DNA of 64,000 bases from Ancylostoma caninum. Its lineage: Eukaryota; Nematoda; Chromadorea; Rhabditida; Ancylostomatidae. The stretch spans positions 3,781,001 to 3,845,000 of the forward strand of contig JBAJFG010000019.1 in the NCBI GenBank assembly GCA_037903475.1. Direction: 5' to 3'. The translations under genes were made by a program, and so were the position numbers. Of the stretch, positions 1-10,582 are shown piece by piece (position 1 is the first letter of the stretch; the number at the start of each line of letters is the position of its first letter). Below the pieces are notes generated by a model, which saw only the letters and a program-made list of their open reading frames with translations, was not told the DNA's origin and did no database searches.

Positions 1-935
1 ATTCCATTTCTATCTGCAAGCGCTCCTCCGGCGCAACTCTGGATTGCTAATCTGGCACCATATCAGCATTCAACTCAGATTGGGACTCTCTATACGCCTC
101 CAACGCTGCGACCTCTCTCTTTTGTGCGTCCAGCCAGGCTCTGAGCGCTCGTATTTCTTCTATCTCACCGTACTGTTCCTCCTGTAATTGCTGCAGTTGA
201 GCTTGCAACTCAATGTTCTGTCTTAACAACCTTTTAACGTTATGGCGCAATTGTTTCTCCTCACAGTCCAGCCGCTTAGCTACTTTCTGTAACCGCTCTC
301 CTTTTTGAGGTCATTTATCCTCGCACTTAGGCTATCTACGCTAGCACACCTGAGAGTATCCCGAATTCATGTCTGACATTCCTCCTCTTTTTCCCATGCC
401 TCCCGTAACGCTCTTACATGCACCACTACCTCTCTCACCTGGGCCTCTACCACACATTCCATTTGGGCTCCTCTCTCATCACCCATTCGGAAGTGTTTAG
501 GAACTTCTGCAATCACGCCTACTTTCATTTCCTTAATGTGTTTCATCATAACACGTACCATACCTGCGGCTTGCGGTTCGACAACTCTGACCTATCCGAG
601 TCTTGCATCTGCCTGTTAATCTCGCGTCATCGTATTTGTAGCAACATCTGCAAAATAACTTCTCAGAGGTTGTTCTTCCACTTCAAATCCTTCGTATGCA
701 ACGGCATTAATCGATAATGTGCCGATCGATCAGCGTATTCTAGTAGTGGTCCTGGGTCTTGTACCGGCGGACCGTGAAGTAGCTCGGCTTGGCCTTGAAA
801 CAGCCAGGACACCACGGCAACAACACTAAAAGATTACTGGTACCACTGATCGCCGACACCCATTTGCAGAGCAGGCAGTCTCTCCGTACTCGGTTGCCTC
901 TGTTTCCATTTTGGAATCCCAATTCGGCCCCAAGT
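1..935 (-). pseudogene. decayed gag-like region of an LTR retrotransposon
   Basis: Read leftward from the LTR at 936-1418, the first ATG at about 909 opens a short frame that soon stops. Further frames at 367-561 (64 residues, open further upstream to a TTTTGCAG-like site near 650) and 47-250 (67 residues) follow on the same strand. The last one is a heptad-rich, Gln/Glu-rich helix typical of a coiled coil, as found in many Gag proteins. No CCHC knuckle, protease or reverse transcriptase is visible before the window edge. The frames are broken by stops and shifts, so this is most likely a dead BEL/Pao- or Gypsy-like gag. The class is not resolved, and a fragment of a host coiled-coil gene is the alternative. 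Confidence 0.35.
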
Positions 936-1418
936 TGCACAAGTTAGTGAAGTAGTATGCGGGTGTCACCCGGCTAAGCAACGACAAGCACTACTAAAAT
1001 AACAAGTTTATTAAAAACAACAACAATGGCAATAAATGATGCGGAGACACTAATGCAAGTGAAAAAAGCCGTGACAATTGATGAGGATTGTGCCGGTAGA
1101 ATGAGAGTAGAGGATTCTCAAATACGGCACTAACTGCAGCCAACACACAGCTTCAAAAAAAAGTGTTCACACAAAATCCCCAGAAGAACTAGAACGCCCT
1201 GGACGCGGCGGCGCCCTTCTTATAATTTTGCAATGCGCGCGCTTATCGATATTATTGGAGGTCAAAAGATGGCGCGCATGATCAGCGTACAATATGAGAG
1301 GAGGAGGGCCACAACCTTTGGCAGCAAGGCCGCTGCTTATGCACAGTTCCGAACGAAAGAGTCCCGAGTTTGGCGCTATAGTGGATTCAAAATGATCGAC
1401 TGGAGTAGAAGAACAACA
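936..1418 (-). mobile_element. putative LTR, 483 bp, minus strand
   Basis: On the minus strand this segment starts TGTTGTTCTTC and ends TTGTGCA, i.e. TG...CA. It contains a TATA-like ATTATAAG box about 220 bp in and an AATAAA signal near its end followed by a GT-rich tail, the expected U3-R-U5 order. Two bases after it comes TGGGGCCGAATTGGGA, a candidate primer-binding site because it begins with TGG. No second LTR is inside the window, so the assignment rests on this architecture only. Confidence 0.4.
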
Positions 1419-2451
1419 CACATGTGCAAATTCTCAAGTGCTAAAAGATGGCTTTTTGCAAAGTCCGCCCATGTTTTCATAGTACGTAGTGGTAGCTTTC
1501 TTCAATTATCGAGTGGATTCGAACCAACCAGACCATTGTTTATAGCTGCATCTATAGTACATCGGAGTGCGACTTAGATAACAAAAGATACGCATTATTA
1601 TTCATCATCGCCATCCGAGGATCGATACGTATCTTTTGTTATTGGATAGATTCCGACTCAGGCAATTTCAACGGGTTGGCCGTCATCAAATCCTGGGAAG
1701 GCCAAAACACCTTAGTCGGCCTTCACGGTATGGGGTGTGCGGTTTGACCGGTATCTTACTGCGACTTGCCAGGTAATGAGTGGCGGCTTGCCCGGTAAAC
1801 TGCTCAATGCACTACGGGAATCCTCCTTTATGCATTATGCAATTTTTAAATCTGAAAGGACAACAAATATCAATGCTTTTATTGATTTACATAGATTTAC
1901 ATTTGTTGTACGTTCCAGGAAACGCATTTGTCATTGGCATCTTGTGAAAATTCTTCGCATCTATCTCTATCCTATTTTGCCTATCCCTATCTCTTTTGAA
2001 ATTCTTCGGAGGTGCTCCATGATCAAATAATCTGTGAAGGTATTGGCTCGGTTCCTGCCACTACTGACTACCTACAAGGAAAAATAAATGAATAGTCACT
2101 CCAATCTTTGGAAGAACTTTGAATACAAACTTTTATAAACCTACATACTGTGCGCCCATTTAGATTTTTTAAAGTCGCGATGAAGCAATCCTTGAAATAG
2201 CTTTAATTTTTAGAAGAAACACTCACTAACATAGAAGGAGTCGATATCTTACCTTAATAACCGAAAGAAGACACCAAGATTCAATCAACTTCGATTTTAG
2301 CCTCATAGTGCTGCTGAAGATGGCTGTCCCTAAAGATCCTAATCTATTGAGGCAGAAGAAAAACTTGACCTGAAGATTTTACATACATCCCACACTGGTC
2401 CACCGTACAGTGGAAGGTGAAGAAAGAAAATGAATCTATGAATTGAAAACC
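1419..2451. other. no gene recognised
   Basis: AT-rich sequence without a coherent reading frame. The only structure I see is the short inverted repeat at 1578-1642. Frames at 1737-2030 and 2344-2697 have no recognisable motif. Confidence 0.5.
1578..1642. repeat. 15-bp perfect inverted repeat
   Basis: ATAACAAAAGATACG at 1578-1592 is repeated in reverse complement at 1628-1642, with a 35-nt loop. It could be the end of a small MITE or a chance hairpin. Confidence 0.5.
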
Positions 2452-2740
2452 TAATGTTATTAGGGCTGGGCATGCTTGTAGCGACGGCGATTTGGTCGCC
2501 ACGCGATTCAACTTGCAAGCATCACAAATGTTGTAGTCATTCCACGCGCCTTCATTTTCAAAAGCAAACCGTAGACGCACGGCAGATTTTAACAAAATCT
2601 TACGAGGAATGGTGTGGCGATCAAATCGCCGGTCAGCAACGGCCTGCGCATACTTCATTTTGTGAGTCTTCAGCGATTTTCCTCTTTTCTCATGCAATCG
2701 CGTCGCTACGTCTAGACGTTAGGACGTGACTGAATCGCTG
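2452..2740. repeat. hairpin-rich repeat with GCGAC/TTGGTCGC motifs
   Basis: Several short complementary blocks occur here (GGCGATTTGGTCGCC near 2487, GGCGATCAAATCGCC near 2616, AATCGCGTCGC near 2697). Related blocks occur at 9188-9265 (CGGCGACCAAATCGCG, ACCCAGTCGCCGCGACTG). This looks like a decayed fold-back repeat family. I cannot fix its ends. Confidence 0.35.
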
Positions 2741-3386
2741 TTTTTTGCCTCTTTTTCTTAGGAATTTCGTTTATTTCGATTCATTTGCGTAGGTTTCCCT
2801 CTCGAGACTTGATGAGAATATGCGTGAATCTTCCTCTTTTTCTAAGTAATATTGGGCAAAATGGAGTTGGGGCCACTTGGTATAAGTCGATAATATGGCC
2901 TGTCCTGCATGTTCAGACTTGTTGGCTAACAAGTCCAGAACGCTCTGACGCGTTATCTTTCTTAATGTACAGTAGTTACCTTAACCCATTGGCGACCGCG
3001 CCCATTTTTGGGTGTCTGGCGCGTGGGACGAACGCCCCTTTCAAGAGTGCAGCGCCCGCGGAGTTCCACACCGTTACGATAAGATGATTAGGACTAAAAC
3101 AGATCTTTTTGCAGAAATAATTCGAAATCTACTTCCAGGAGATTACTAGTGTCATCGGATCAAAAAAGGAGAGAATCTAAACGCTTCTAGATTCCATTAA
3201 GAAAAAAATGTAAAGCAATCTTCCCCGATTTCAAAATCTCATCTTTTTCATGATATTTGTCGCAATAAAGGAGAACACTTTCTTGAACCACAGTTGTTTT
3301 AGACCTCTTTAGGAAGTATTGTACACATTTTATATGGAAGTACTACAAAATAGTTCGAAAATAGGGTCCAGTACTTGATGATAGCG
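2741..3386. other. no gene recognised
   Basis: Nothing coherent on either strand. A GC-rich patch at 2990-3060 (CCCATTTTTGGGTG hairpin) interrupts AT-rich sequence. Confidence 0.5.
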
Positions 3387-3454
3387 GCGCGGCTCACCGG
3401 TGAGCCGCGCGGTCCCACGCGACCAAAAAAGCGCGGCTCACCGGTGAGCCACGC
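3387..3454. repeat. two tandem palindromes centred on CACCGGTG
   Basis: Positions 3387-3410 form a perfect 24-bp palindrome with the core GGCTCACCGGTGAGCC. The same core recurs at 3435-3450, 44 bp downstream, with one outer mismatch. Such twin palindromes can be binding sites for dimeric proteins or relics of a MITE end. Confidence 0.7.
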
Positions 3455-3499
3455 GGTGGTCAATGTGTTGGATGCAAACAAGTCAGAACGTGAAGAGCT

Positions 3500-3770
3500 C
3501 AGAACCCCAAAAACAAGTTGTCGGCCCAGCTTTGCCCAAAAACAACTTGCAAACAAGCTTTTAACTAGCAAATCGTTGTCGACAAGTTCAACGTCATCAC
3601 GCCACCGAAAACCAGGTTGTCGACAAGCTTTCCACCCGACGACTTGTCGACAAGGAAGAGAAAAAACAAGTTGTCGACAACGATTTGTCAAAAACAAGTT
3701 GTCAACAAGCTTTTGGCCGAAAATGTTGTCGACCAGCAAGAACCAGAACAAGTTGTCCATGGTATATTTC
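3500..3770. repeat. diverged tandem repeat with core ACAAGTTGTCGACAAGC
   Basis: About nine variants of the core, each containing the palindrome TTGTCGACAA or a close derivative, are spaced by roughly 25-35 bp. The same core recurs at 8625-8790 and 62035-62115. In all three places the flanking word AAGCTTTTGG is also seen or mutated, so this is one dispersed repeat family. The frames on both strands through this block are by-products. Confidence 0.75.
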
Positions 3771-3834
3771 ACTAAATTCCATAGTGAATGATCGTAATTT
3801 GACCGAGGCGCCCTCTCTTGCAACTGATCTCATT

Positions 3835-3896
3835 GCGCACCATTCAATCGATATCACACGTGTCTGGTCACGTGTGGTATCGATTGGATAGTGCGC
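3835..3896. repeat. 62-bp hairpin (28-bp arms, 6-nt loop)
   Basis: The left arm 3835-3862 pairs with 3869-3896 with three mismatches around a TCTGGT loop. Each arm includes ATCGAT and CACGTG. It looks like a compact palindromic element or a protein-binding palindrome. There is no T-run typical of a terminator. Confidence 0.75.
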
Positions 3897-4254
3897 AGTG
3901 GCACATTTGACTTAACATGTCTGGTTACATCATGTGTGATGCACCCTTCGTTTTATCTATGAGCTTTGCTACACTTCTTTGATATCAGCGATGAGCAGAT
4001 TATCCGTATCCCCTTATCCGTTTAACCGTTATCCGTACGTATTGACCAAGCCGTTATCCGCACCGTCATCCGGCCTTTTGGTGCTGATAACGAATAAGGG
4101 AGCTGATCCACGCTGTGTTCTAACGGAATTGGATTCTTCCGACTCATTTTTATAGTTTTGTTTTTAAATTTTGATGTCCGTTCAAGTGCTATTTTTTGCA
4201 GCACCACCTACACAATGAAGAAATGGCACTATTCAACTTTGTTGCTAGCCCCAA
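3897..4254. other. unassigned, with a short TTATCCG repeat patch
   Basis: Between 3997 and 4076 the words TTATCCG or close variants occur five to six times at irregular spacing. Otherwise no gene or element is recognised. Confidence 0.45.
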
Positions 4255-4765
4255 ATTCTTCAAAAAGAAAATTCGACTAAACTTCGTATAGTGTGGTTAT
4301 TCGAAGCGCTGAACACGAATATCGTATTCGTGTTGCACCGCAACCCCATTTTTGTAGGGTTTCGGTAGGGTAACTGTAGACACGGTACCTCATGGCATTC
4401 CCTCAAATTTTGAATAATCGGGGGGAGAGGGTGAATTGTGGTGATTAACACGAATCTAGTCTCCATTGTGTGCTCTAACAGCATTTCTGTAGGATCACGG
4501 TAGGGTTGCGTTAGAAATTTGACATTATTAGTCGACTTCGGCAGAAAAATGTCAGTTTTATGCAAATTTATGCTGATAATCGTGATCAGCGCCTGAAATT
4601 ACCCCTCCATGCTAAGTTTGAGATTTTGTGAAATATGGTAAGCATCGTATATCTGTCGTAACCCTATAAAAATGGGGTTACGGTACGAAATGAATACGAT
4701 GTTGTTCAGCACATCAAATACCCCCCCCCCCCCCACCCCCTCCTCTATAGAAAGTTTCGTTGTGT
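4255..4765. mobile_element. interrupted fold-back element, family F
   Basis: The left part (4265-4380, containing CTGAACACGAATATCG and CCCATTTTTGTAGGG) is the reverse complement of 4645-4760 with moderate divergence. A further TACGGTAGGG-type block lies at 4490-4510. The same sequence family forms the compact fold-back at 44945-45172. There is no coding capacity. The central part is probably a later insertion or a diverged second copy. Confidence 0.55.
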
Positions 4766-5689
4766 AAGGTATACAAAGTTGACAGTTTTTGTTTTACAAA
4801 GTTTGTCGGTTCTGGTGGTTTTTAGCTACCTGACATGTTAAAACGGCCCTCACATCGTATCACACGATTCACAATAATCAAGGTGCTGGCAAATCTTATC
4901 ACGCGGTTAACACTGAACAGCACATAGGTGCAATTCTACGAAAACTGTTGGAGGTGTACATTCGCGACAACTTCGTCTCCGTAAGTTATGAATGGACTAG
5001 AAGGCATTGTCCATGCTTGCGGCTCGTCAAAGACTACGCGTCATACACACTGCAAAAGAGGGAGGTAGAAGAGGAATCTTGGCAGATTAGCAATGTTTCT
5101 GGTTTTATTGCGACTGCCGCGCAAACAAACTGAAACCGCGTATTTCCGCCGCCTTGGGTCGGCGCGAAAACTTTGTGAAGTTTTCGAAACTCTAAGAACC
5201 CAAAAAAAACCTCAAAAAGACGCCTTAAGGCGCGTAAACTTTCACGCGCCGCAGGCATGAATAACGTCTAATAGTCCGTAGACCCATTCTTGACATACAG
5301 AATTATGGATAATGTAGTAAGATGTGAACCTGCTGACCCCGCTTGTTCATGTTCTCCCTTTGACTTTGTGCGGCACAACTGAACGATTTGATATAACATT
5401 CTACACGGTTATTCCCGAAAGGAGAGCCGTTCATGCTAAATGCCTAGCCGGTGTTGGAACAGAAACCTGTGTATAGTCCTTTTCAAAAACGACAATATTT
5501 TAGTATTTCTGCCTATGATCTGCTTCGTTGAGCGTTCTAAGTGATTTCACATTTTTTTCAGTAACCCGTACAACAATCCATACAGAAACTGTCAGAAAAC
5601 GGTCCCATTTGCGTGCAGTCTGATTGTCCATCACTTAACAGCAGTCAGGGATCATACAACTGCTATCAAAGATATCAGATATATATATA
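4766..5689. other. no gene recognised
   Basis: No significant frame or repeat. An ATATATATAT tract at 5680-5689 provides the A of the A|T target of the Helitron-like element that begins at 5690. Confidence 0.5.
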
Positions 5690-7356
5690 TCTATTGAACA
5701 AAGCGCCGTATAGGGGCTAGAGCGGTTAGAGATACGGGGCGGCACTCATATACACCGCAATCTTGAGGCGCAGACTGTGTGGCGAAATGGCCGATTTCCA
5801 TGGACGCAGACATGTTCGTTTCGGGACTCGCAATTACGTTACTGCTGGCTCTCCCGCATGCACGAGTTAGCGGTTTCATCACCTTCGCTGGCGGTCTCGC
5901 CGCATAGGAGTGAGGGAGTGTTTACGAGCTTTCAGGCTGCACAATGTACGCAGCAGAAAACCACCCGAGGAAATGGGCGGAAATGTGACCACCGCAGCGT
6001 CTGGGAAGCCAAGAAAAGGCTGCATCTACACGATTGCCCCAGCTGGTGGATGGTATTGCCGCATCCCTTGCGGAATTTTCGCAGCGACTTCTTAGTCACG
6101 GCATCCGTTCGTTTCGAGAACATCTGCACTAATAAAGAGTAAAAGCTTCAATATATCAAGGCATGACATTGTGTAACCAATCAACAAGACACAGATGCGG
6201 CCCGCCATGGCCCAGTGGTGTGGGAGACGCTAAGATAGGGTCCACCGATGGAGAAAGGGCCCGGCGTGGATCAGTGGTGTGGGGGATGCCAGGATACGGG
6301 TCCTCCGATGGAGAATGGGCCCGACGTGGCCCAGTGGTGTGGGAGACGCAAGGATACAGGTCTACCGATGGGAAAAGGGCCCGCCGTGGCCCAGAGGTGT
6401 GAGGGACGCTAAGATACGGTCCACCGATGGAGGAAGGGCTCGGCGTGGATCAGTGGTGTGGGGGATGCCAGGATACGGGTTCACCGCTGGAGAAAGGGCC
6501 CGCGGTGACTCATTGGTGTAGGGGAACGTCAGGATACGGGTCCACCGATAGAGAAAGGGCCCGCTGTGGCTCCCTGGTGTGGAGAACCCCAGGATACGGC
6601 TCCGCAGATGGAGGAAGGGTCCGCCACGGCCCTAAAGTGATAAAATCGCGAGAACGCTTGTTCACCGATGGAGGAAGGATCCGTCGTAGCTCACTGGTGT
6701 GAGAACGTCGGGGTACGGGTTCACTTTGGTCCGACAGTGTGGAGAATGCTGGAATGCGAGCACGCCGCTGGAGAACGCATCCGGCTGCCCTAACTGTGAG
6801 GGCGCCAGAATGCGAGCAGATGGAGGAAGGGCCCGCCGTGACCCAGTGGTGTGGACACCAAGATACATGTCCGCCAATATAGGATTGATCCGCTGTGACT
6901 GGATACAGGTCTACCGATGGTGGACCGAAAGTGGAGAATACCAGGTCACGTTCAGCCGACGGTGAACGGGTTCATTGTGGTCTAACAGTGAAGATGACGC
7001 CAGAATACGGGTCCACCGATGGAAGAAAGCCCGCTGCGGCCCAGTAGTGTGGAAAACACTCGGATACGATTTTGCTTTGGTCCAACAGCGTGGGGAACGG
7101 CGGGATACAGCTCCACCGATGGAGTACGCGTCTGCGTTAGCCCGGTAGTGAGGAACACGCACGAATACGCCATACGATGGAGAACGGACTTTTCATACTC
7201 ATACTCAACTCATAATAAGGCCTCCATGTTTGGGCCCATTTAAAAATTGGTTCCCCTTCTTTATCAATTTTCTAGAGACTTGGCAAGTGCGAAGCTTTTG
7301 CACATGTCCCAAGTGGCTGCCCCACCCCACTTTCTAGCGTCCCGAAGGGGCGCTAG
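5690..7356 (+). mobile_element. Helitron-like element, family B (copy B1)
   Basis: The element starts TCTATTGAACAAAGCGCCG directly after an A and ends with the hairpin AGCG-TCCCGAAGGGG-CGCT running into CTAG, followed by T. These are Helitron hallmarks: 5' TC, 3' hairpin plus CTRR, insertion between A and T, no target duplication. The interior holds about 1 kb of roughly 60-bp tandem units and no Rep/helicase gene, so it is non-autonomous. The same 5' end is found reversed at 16297-16368, and the same 3' end closes copies at 20625 and 23523. Confidence 0.75.
6190..7190 (+). repeat. about 17 tandem units of roughly 60 bp inside B1
   Basis: Units are marked by GGTCCACCGATGGAGAAAGG and GCCAGGATACGGG. 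They align with the 59-bp unit of family A (shared order GTCCAMCG...AAGGG...CGCC...GGGGAAACGCC), so the two arrays share ancestry. Units diverge progressively toward the 3' side. The short frames here are by-products. Confidence 0.85.
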
Positions 7357-7379
7357 TCTGATAAATAATGTTATAAATA

Positions 7380-8619
7380 TCATGACTTATAATAACGGGC
7401 TTACTTCGTCTGTCACGTGTGTGTGTGTGTCAGAAACGAAATTCCCTGATTGGCCAGTGATGGTGATTACGAGGTCAACAAGTTGATAGGGACGGGTGTG
7501 GTGAGGTTCAAAGAATGAAGAGAAGCTCTAAAGGATGGGGAAGTGGAGAGCGGTGAGGGCACCGCGGTGTGGAGGGTGCGCCGGCGTCCAAAAGTGGGAA
7601 AACGCCTGGAGTCGGGTCCAACGGGGTGATAAGGGTGCGCCGGCGTCCAAAAGTGGGGAAACGCCTGGAGTCGGGTCTAACGGTGTGATATGGGTGCGCC
7701 GGCGTCCAAAAGTGGGTAAACGCCCGGAGTCGGGTCCAACGATGTGATAAAGGTGCGCCGGCGTCCAAAAGTGGGGAAACGCCTGGAGTCGGGTCCAACG
7801 GGGTGATAAGGGTGCGCCGGCGTCCAAAAGTGAGGAAACGCATGCAGTCGGGTCTAACGGTGTGATATGGGTGCGCCGGCGTCCAAAAGTGGGTAAACGC
7901 CTGAAGTCCGGTCCAACGATGTGATAAGGGTGCGCCGGCGTCCAAAAGTGGGGAAACGCCTGGAGTCGGGTCTAACGATGTGATAAGGGTGCGTGGGCGT
8001 CCAAAAGTGGGGAGACGTCTGCAGTCGGGTCTAACGGTGTGATGAGGGTGCGCCGGCGTCCAAAAGTATGAAAACGCCCGGAGTCCGGTCCAAGGATATG
8101 ATAAGGCTGCCGGCTTCCTCAATTAATAGGAATTCGCAGGGGGGTCTACTTCTGTATGAGGGGCACGCTTATCCTGTTTCGGCGGACCCTCCTACCTAAA
8201 TCGCCTAGATGTACATTGTTTCCTTTCGTATCGGTGTTATCTTCCCATTCCTTTGGAGAAGAACCACTCCTTCCTTTCCATTTATGTACACCGGTGGACC
8301 CTTATCACTTGAATTACCACAACAACCAGTTGAGCTTAAATCATTTCAACATAACATTAGCACTGAATTGGTTACACTCAATTCTTCACGACCACTAACT
8401 TCGCTCATACATATGGGAGAGCATAACTTCGTTCATATGGGGGAAAGCTACCACTTACGGGATCAAGGGTTTCTCAGGAGAGCGATAGGACTGCGTGGAA
8501 GGATGCAGATTTTATCAATCCATCTACACTTTTGTGTTTGCTTTCAAGGTGAAGTATGCGAGCGAAGCAAGCATCAATAGAAGTCTGGAAGTCCGGTGTT
8601 AGCCGGACGGCCAGACTGG
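7380..8619 (+). mobile_element. Helitron-like element, family A (copy A1)
   Basis: It begins TCATGACTTATAATAACGGG after an A and ends with a GC-rich stem (GTCTGGAAGTCCGG / CCGGACGGCCAGAC) followed directly by CTGG and then T. Between the ends are a (GT)n patch, about nine 59-bp minisatellite units, a conserved region of about 500 bp with paired CTTCGCTCATATGGG / CTTCGTTCATATGGG words, and the subterminal GAGCGAAGC motif. It encodes no recognisable protein. It is the most compact complete copy and serves as the reference for this family. Confidence 0.82.
7560..8105 (+). repeat. 59-bp minisatellite array in A1 (about 9 units)
   Basis: Each unit carries GGTGCGCCGGCGTCCAAAAG followed by AAACGCCTGGAGTCGGG. 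Because 59 is not a multiple of three and the unit lacks stops on the minus strand, all three minus frames stay open. That produces a spurious 204-codon frame at 7508-8122. Confidence 0.92.
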
Positions 8620-8624
8620 TATAT

Positions 8625-8800
8625 ATATATAAACAAGTTGTCAAAAAGCTTTTGGGCGAACAAGTTGTCGACAAGGAAGTGCAAAATAAAGTTGTCAACA
8701 AGCTTTTGGAAAAGCAAGTTTCAGATGCGATCTGATACTTGCTCGCCAAATGCTTGTCGACAAGTTGTTTTCGGGGTTCTGAGAGGTCATATTATCGACT
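8625..8800. repeat. ACAAGTTGTCGACAA repeat, second locus
   Basis: Four to five copies of the core, with AAGCTTTTGG between them, lie directly after the A1 end. The downstream flank TTTTCGGGGTTCTGAG is the reverse complement of the flank at 3497-3512. This block is therefore an inverted, shorter relative of 3500-3770. Confidence 0.7.
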
Positions 8801-10375
8801 TTTACCGAGTGCCCCCCCCCAACTCCATTTTACCTGTAATATCCTTTCAATTCCTTCCCAAAGTTCAGTATTTCAGAGTGATTTCCTATTCCTTCTCTAT
8901 AACCGACTTCGGACACCTTCAAATTGTGGGTTTTACTAAAATTCCAGGAAAAAACGCAGCAATTATGCTCAGTAGGTCAAATAGGGAATTAGAACCAGTT
9001 CGAAACGCTAAAATAGCTTTCCAAAACCAATCAGAAGCCACAATTCAAAAGTAGAAAGCTTTTTGTACTAGCTTATCACCGCTAGGTACGGGAAACAAAT
9101 GTGAATGAATCCTAGATATCGAAATTCTAGTGGGATGAGCCCAGCAAATGATTCAGTGCCGGCGCCAATCATTAAATGAAGTATGCTCAAGAATGCGACC
9201 CAGTCGCCGCGACTGAATCGCTCGTGCAAAACTCAGTCACGGCGACCAAATCGCGTCGCTTGATGTATGCCCAGGGCTATTGCCAGTGGTTACCACTTGC
9301 TGTCGGCTTGCCCTGTACTAGAATCGTCTGAGCGCCCTGCCCGGTATGCCCGCGTCATTCAAACCATTGACCGGGGCCTGTCCAGTGTCGTAAAAGTAAA
9401 GTAAGAAAGTGCCTGAGGATGAATTATTACTACAGCTTATGAATGATTGAGAGCCAGCTGCTTTATCCACCAGGCCATCCGTGCTGCTGACCTCTTCATC
9501 CCACTGCTTCTTTCATCCATTATCACGTCGCTACTATCACCAACCAACCCTTCAGACCGGGTCAGATGGGAAGCTGTGTTGATCGACCGGAACGGAACAG
9601 AGTCTAGCGGACCAGCCGCACCAAATGTCTCGGTAGAGGGGATACATATGATCCCATTACTCATATCTTTATCCCAGTGGCGCACGCAGGAGTGGCAAGC
9701 CCAGAGATGAGAGCCCACTCCCTTGAAGATATTAGTCGGCGGTCTGTGGACGCGAAGAGCGGGCCGATGCTCTTCATATTGCCGAACGAATGATTCTGCG
9801 TTCAGCCCGCGACCCCCAACTCGCTTTCGGCCCGCAACAAATGCGGTTTCGACCGCTATGTGCCCGCTATGTGTCCTCGTTCAAACGTTTTGTTGAGGAT
9901 TTGCCAGCGGATTGAAAGGATCTTGCCCCTGCAATTGTCTGAGCAGCGGGCTTTGCTGTCATGCTACATATTTCCTCCACATCTGCGCCATATTTGCCCG
10001 CGACTAGACCCCACGCATCTCGCCTGACTAATCGCTGGGCCGCGGTTTCAAATGGGCCTCAGCCGGTCAGGCAAAATCAGGAATCATCTAGTCTCTGCCC
10101 GAGCGATGAATAAACAGAATTTCACACCCAGCAGTAGTTTTCTATGCAGTTCTTATCAGTATCGCCAACATGTTTACTCAGACGAAGTGTCAGAAATTCC
10201 GCAGCAGAATTCGGGCAATTTCATTCTCCTGTGTTTTTGCTGCGGAACGTTCAAAGCGCTCTTTTTCTCGGTGATCAGCGGGGCTTTCAGAGGTCTTGCT
10301 ATACAGGAGACCTCCACGGCAGAGCTCACTCTGCGAGTCGCAGAGTAGAATGGTATGGAGTATTCGTCTTAAGGA
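8801..10375. other. mostly unassigned, with a possible SINE-like patch
   Basis: No coherent gene. Around 9185-9265 there are hairpin words shared with 2452-2740. At 9437-9718 overlapping frames on both strands contain a CAGTGGCGCACGCAGG word resembling the hAT-like MITE end described below, and on the minus strand a GGCCTGGTGG word faintly like a Pol III A box. Neither is complete enough to call. Confidence 0.35.
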
Positions 10376-10582
10376 GCTTTCATACATTTGCCGCGGCGGC
10401 GCCGCCGCCGCCGCGGCAAAAGTTGCCACCGAGCGGCATGCCGCGCTTTCACACAAACGTCGCCCAGCGACAAAATACCCCCTCGACCATTCCTTGCCGC
10501 TTGCCGCTGGGCGACGCCGCCGCGACGTCGCCGGCCTATGCTTAACCATGGGCGACTGCCGCCGCGGCAAATGTATGAAAGC
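10376..10582. mobile_element. GC-rich palindromic MITE, 207 bp
   Basis: The termini GCTTTCATACATTTGCCGCG and their reverse complement at 10563-10582 match over about 25 bp and continue into GCGGC runs. An inner inverted pair (CGTCGCCCAGCG / CGCTGGGCGACG) gives a second stem. No clear target duplication is seen. The frames overlapping it on both strands arise from the GC-rich, stop-poor palindrome. Confidence 0.7.

Noticed and set aside
3835..3896. Transcription terminator hairpin
   Set aside because: No T-run follows, and intrinsic terminators are not expected in a nematode chromosome.
9437..9718. A complete SINE or hAT-like MITE
   Set aside because: Only isolated words match (CAGTGGCGCACGCAGG, GGCCTGGTGG), without a matching second end or B box.
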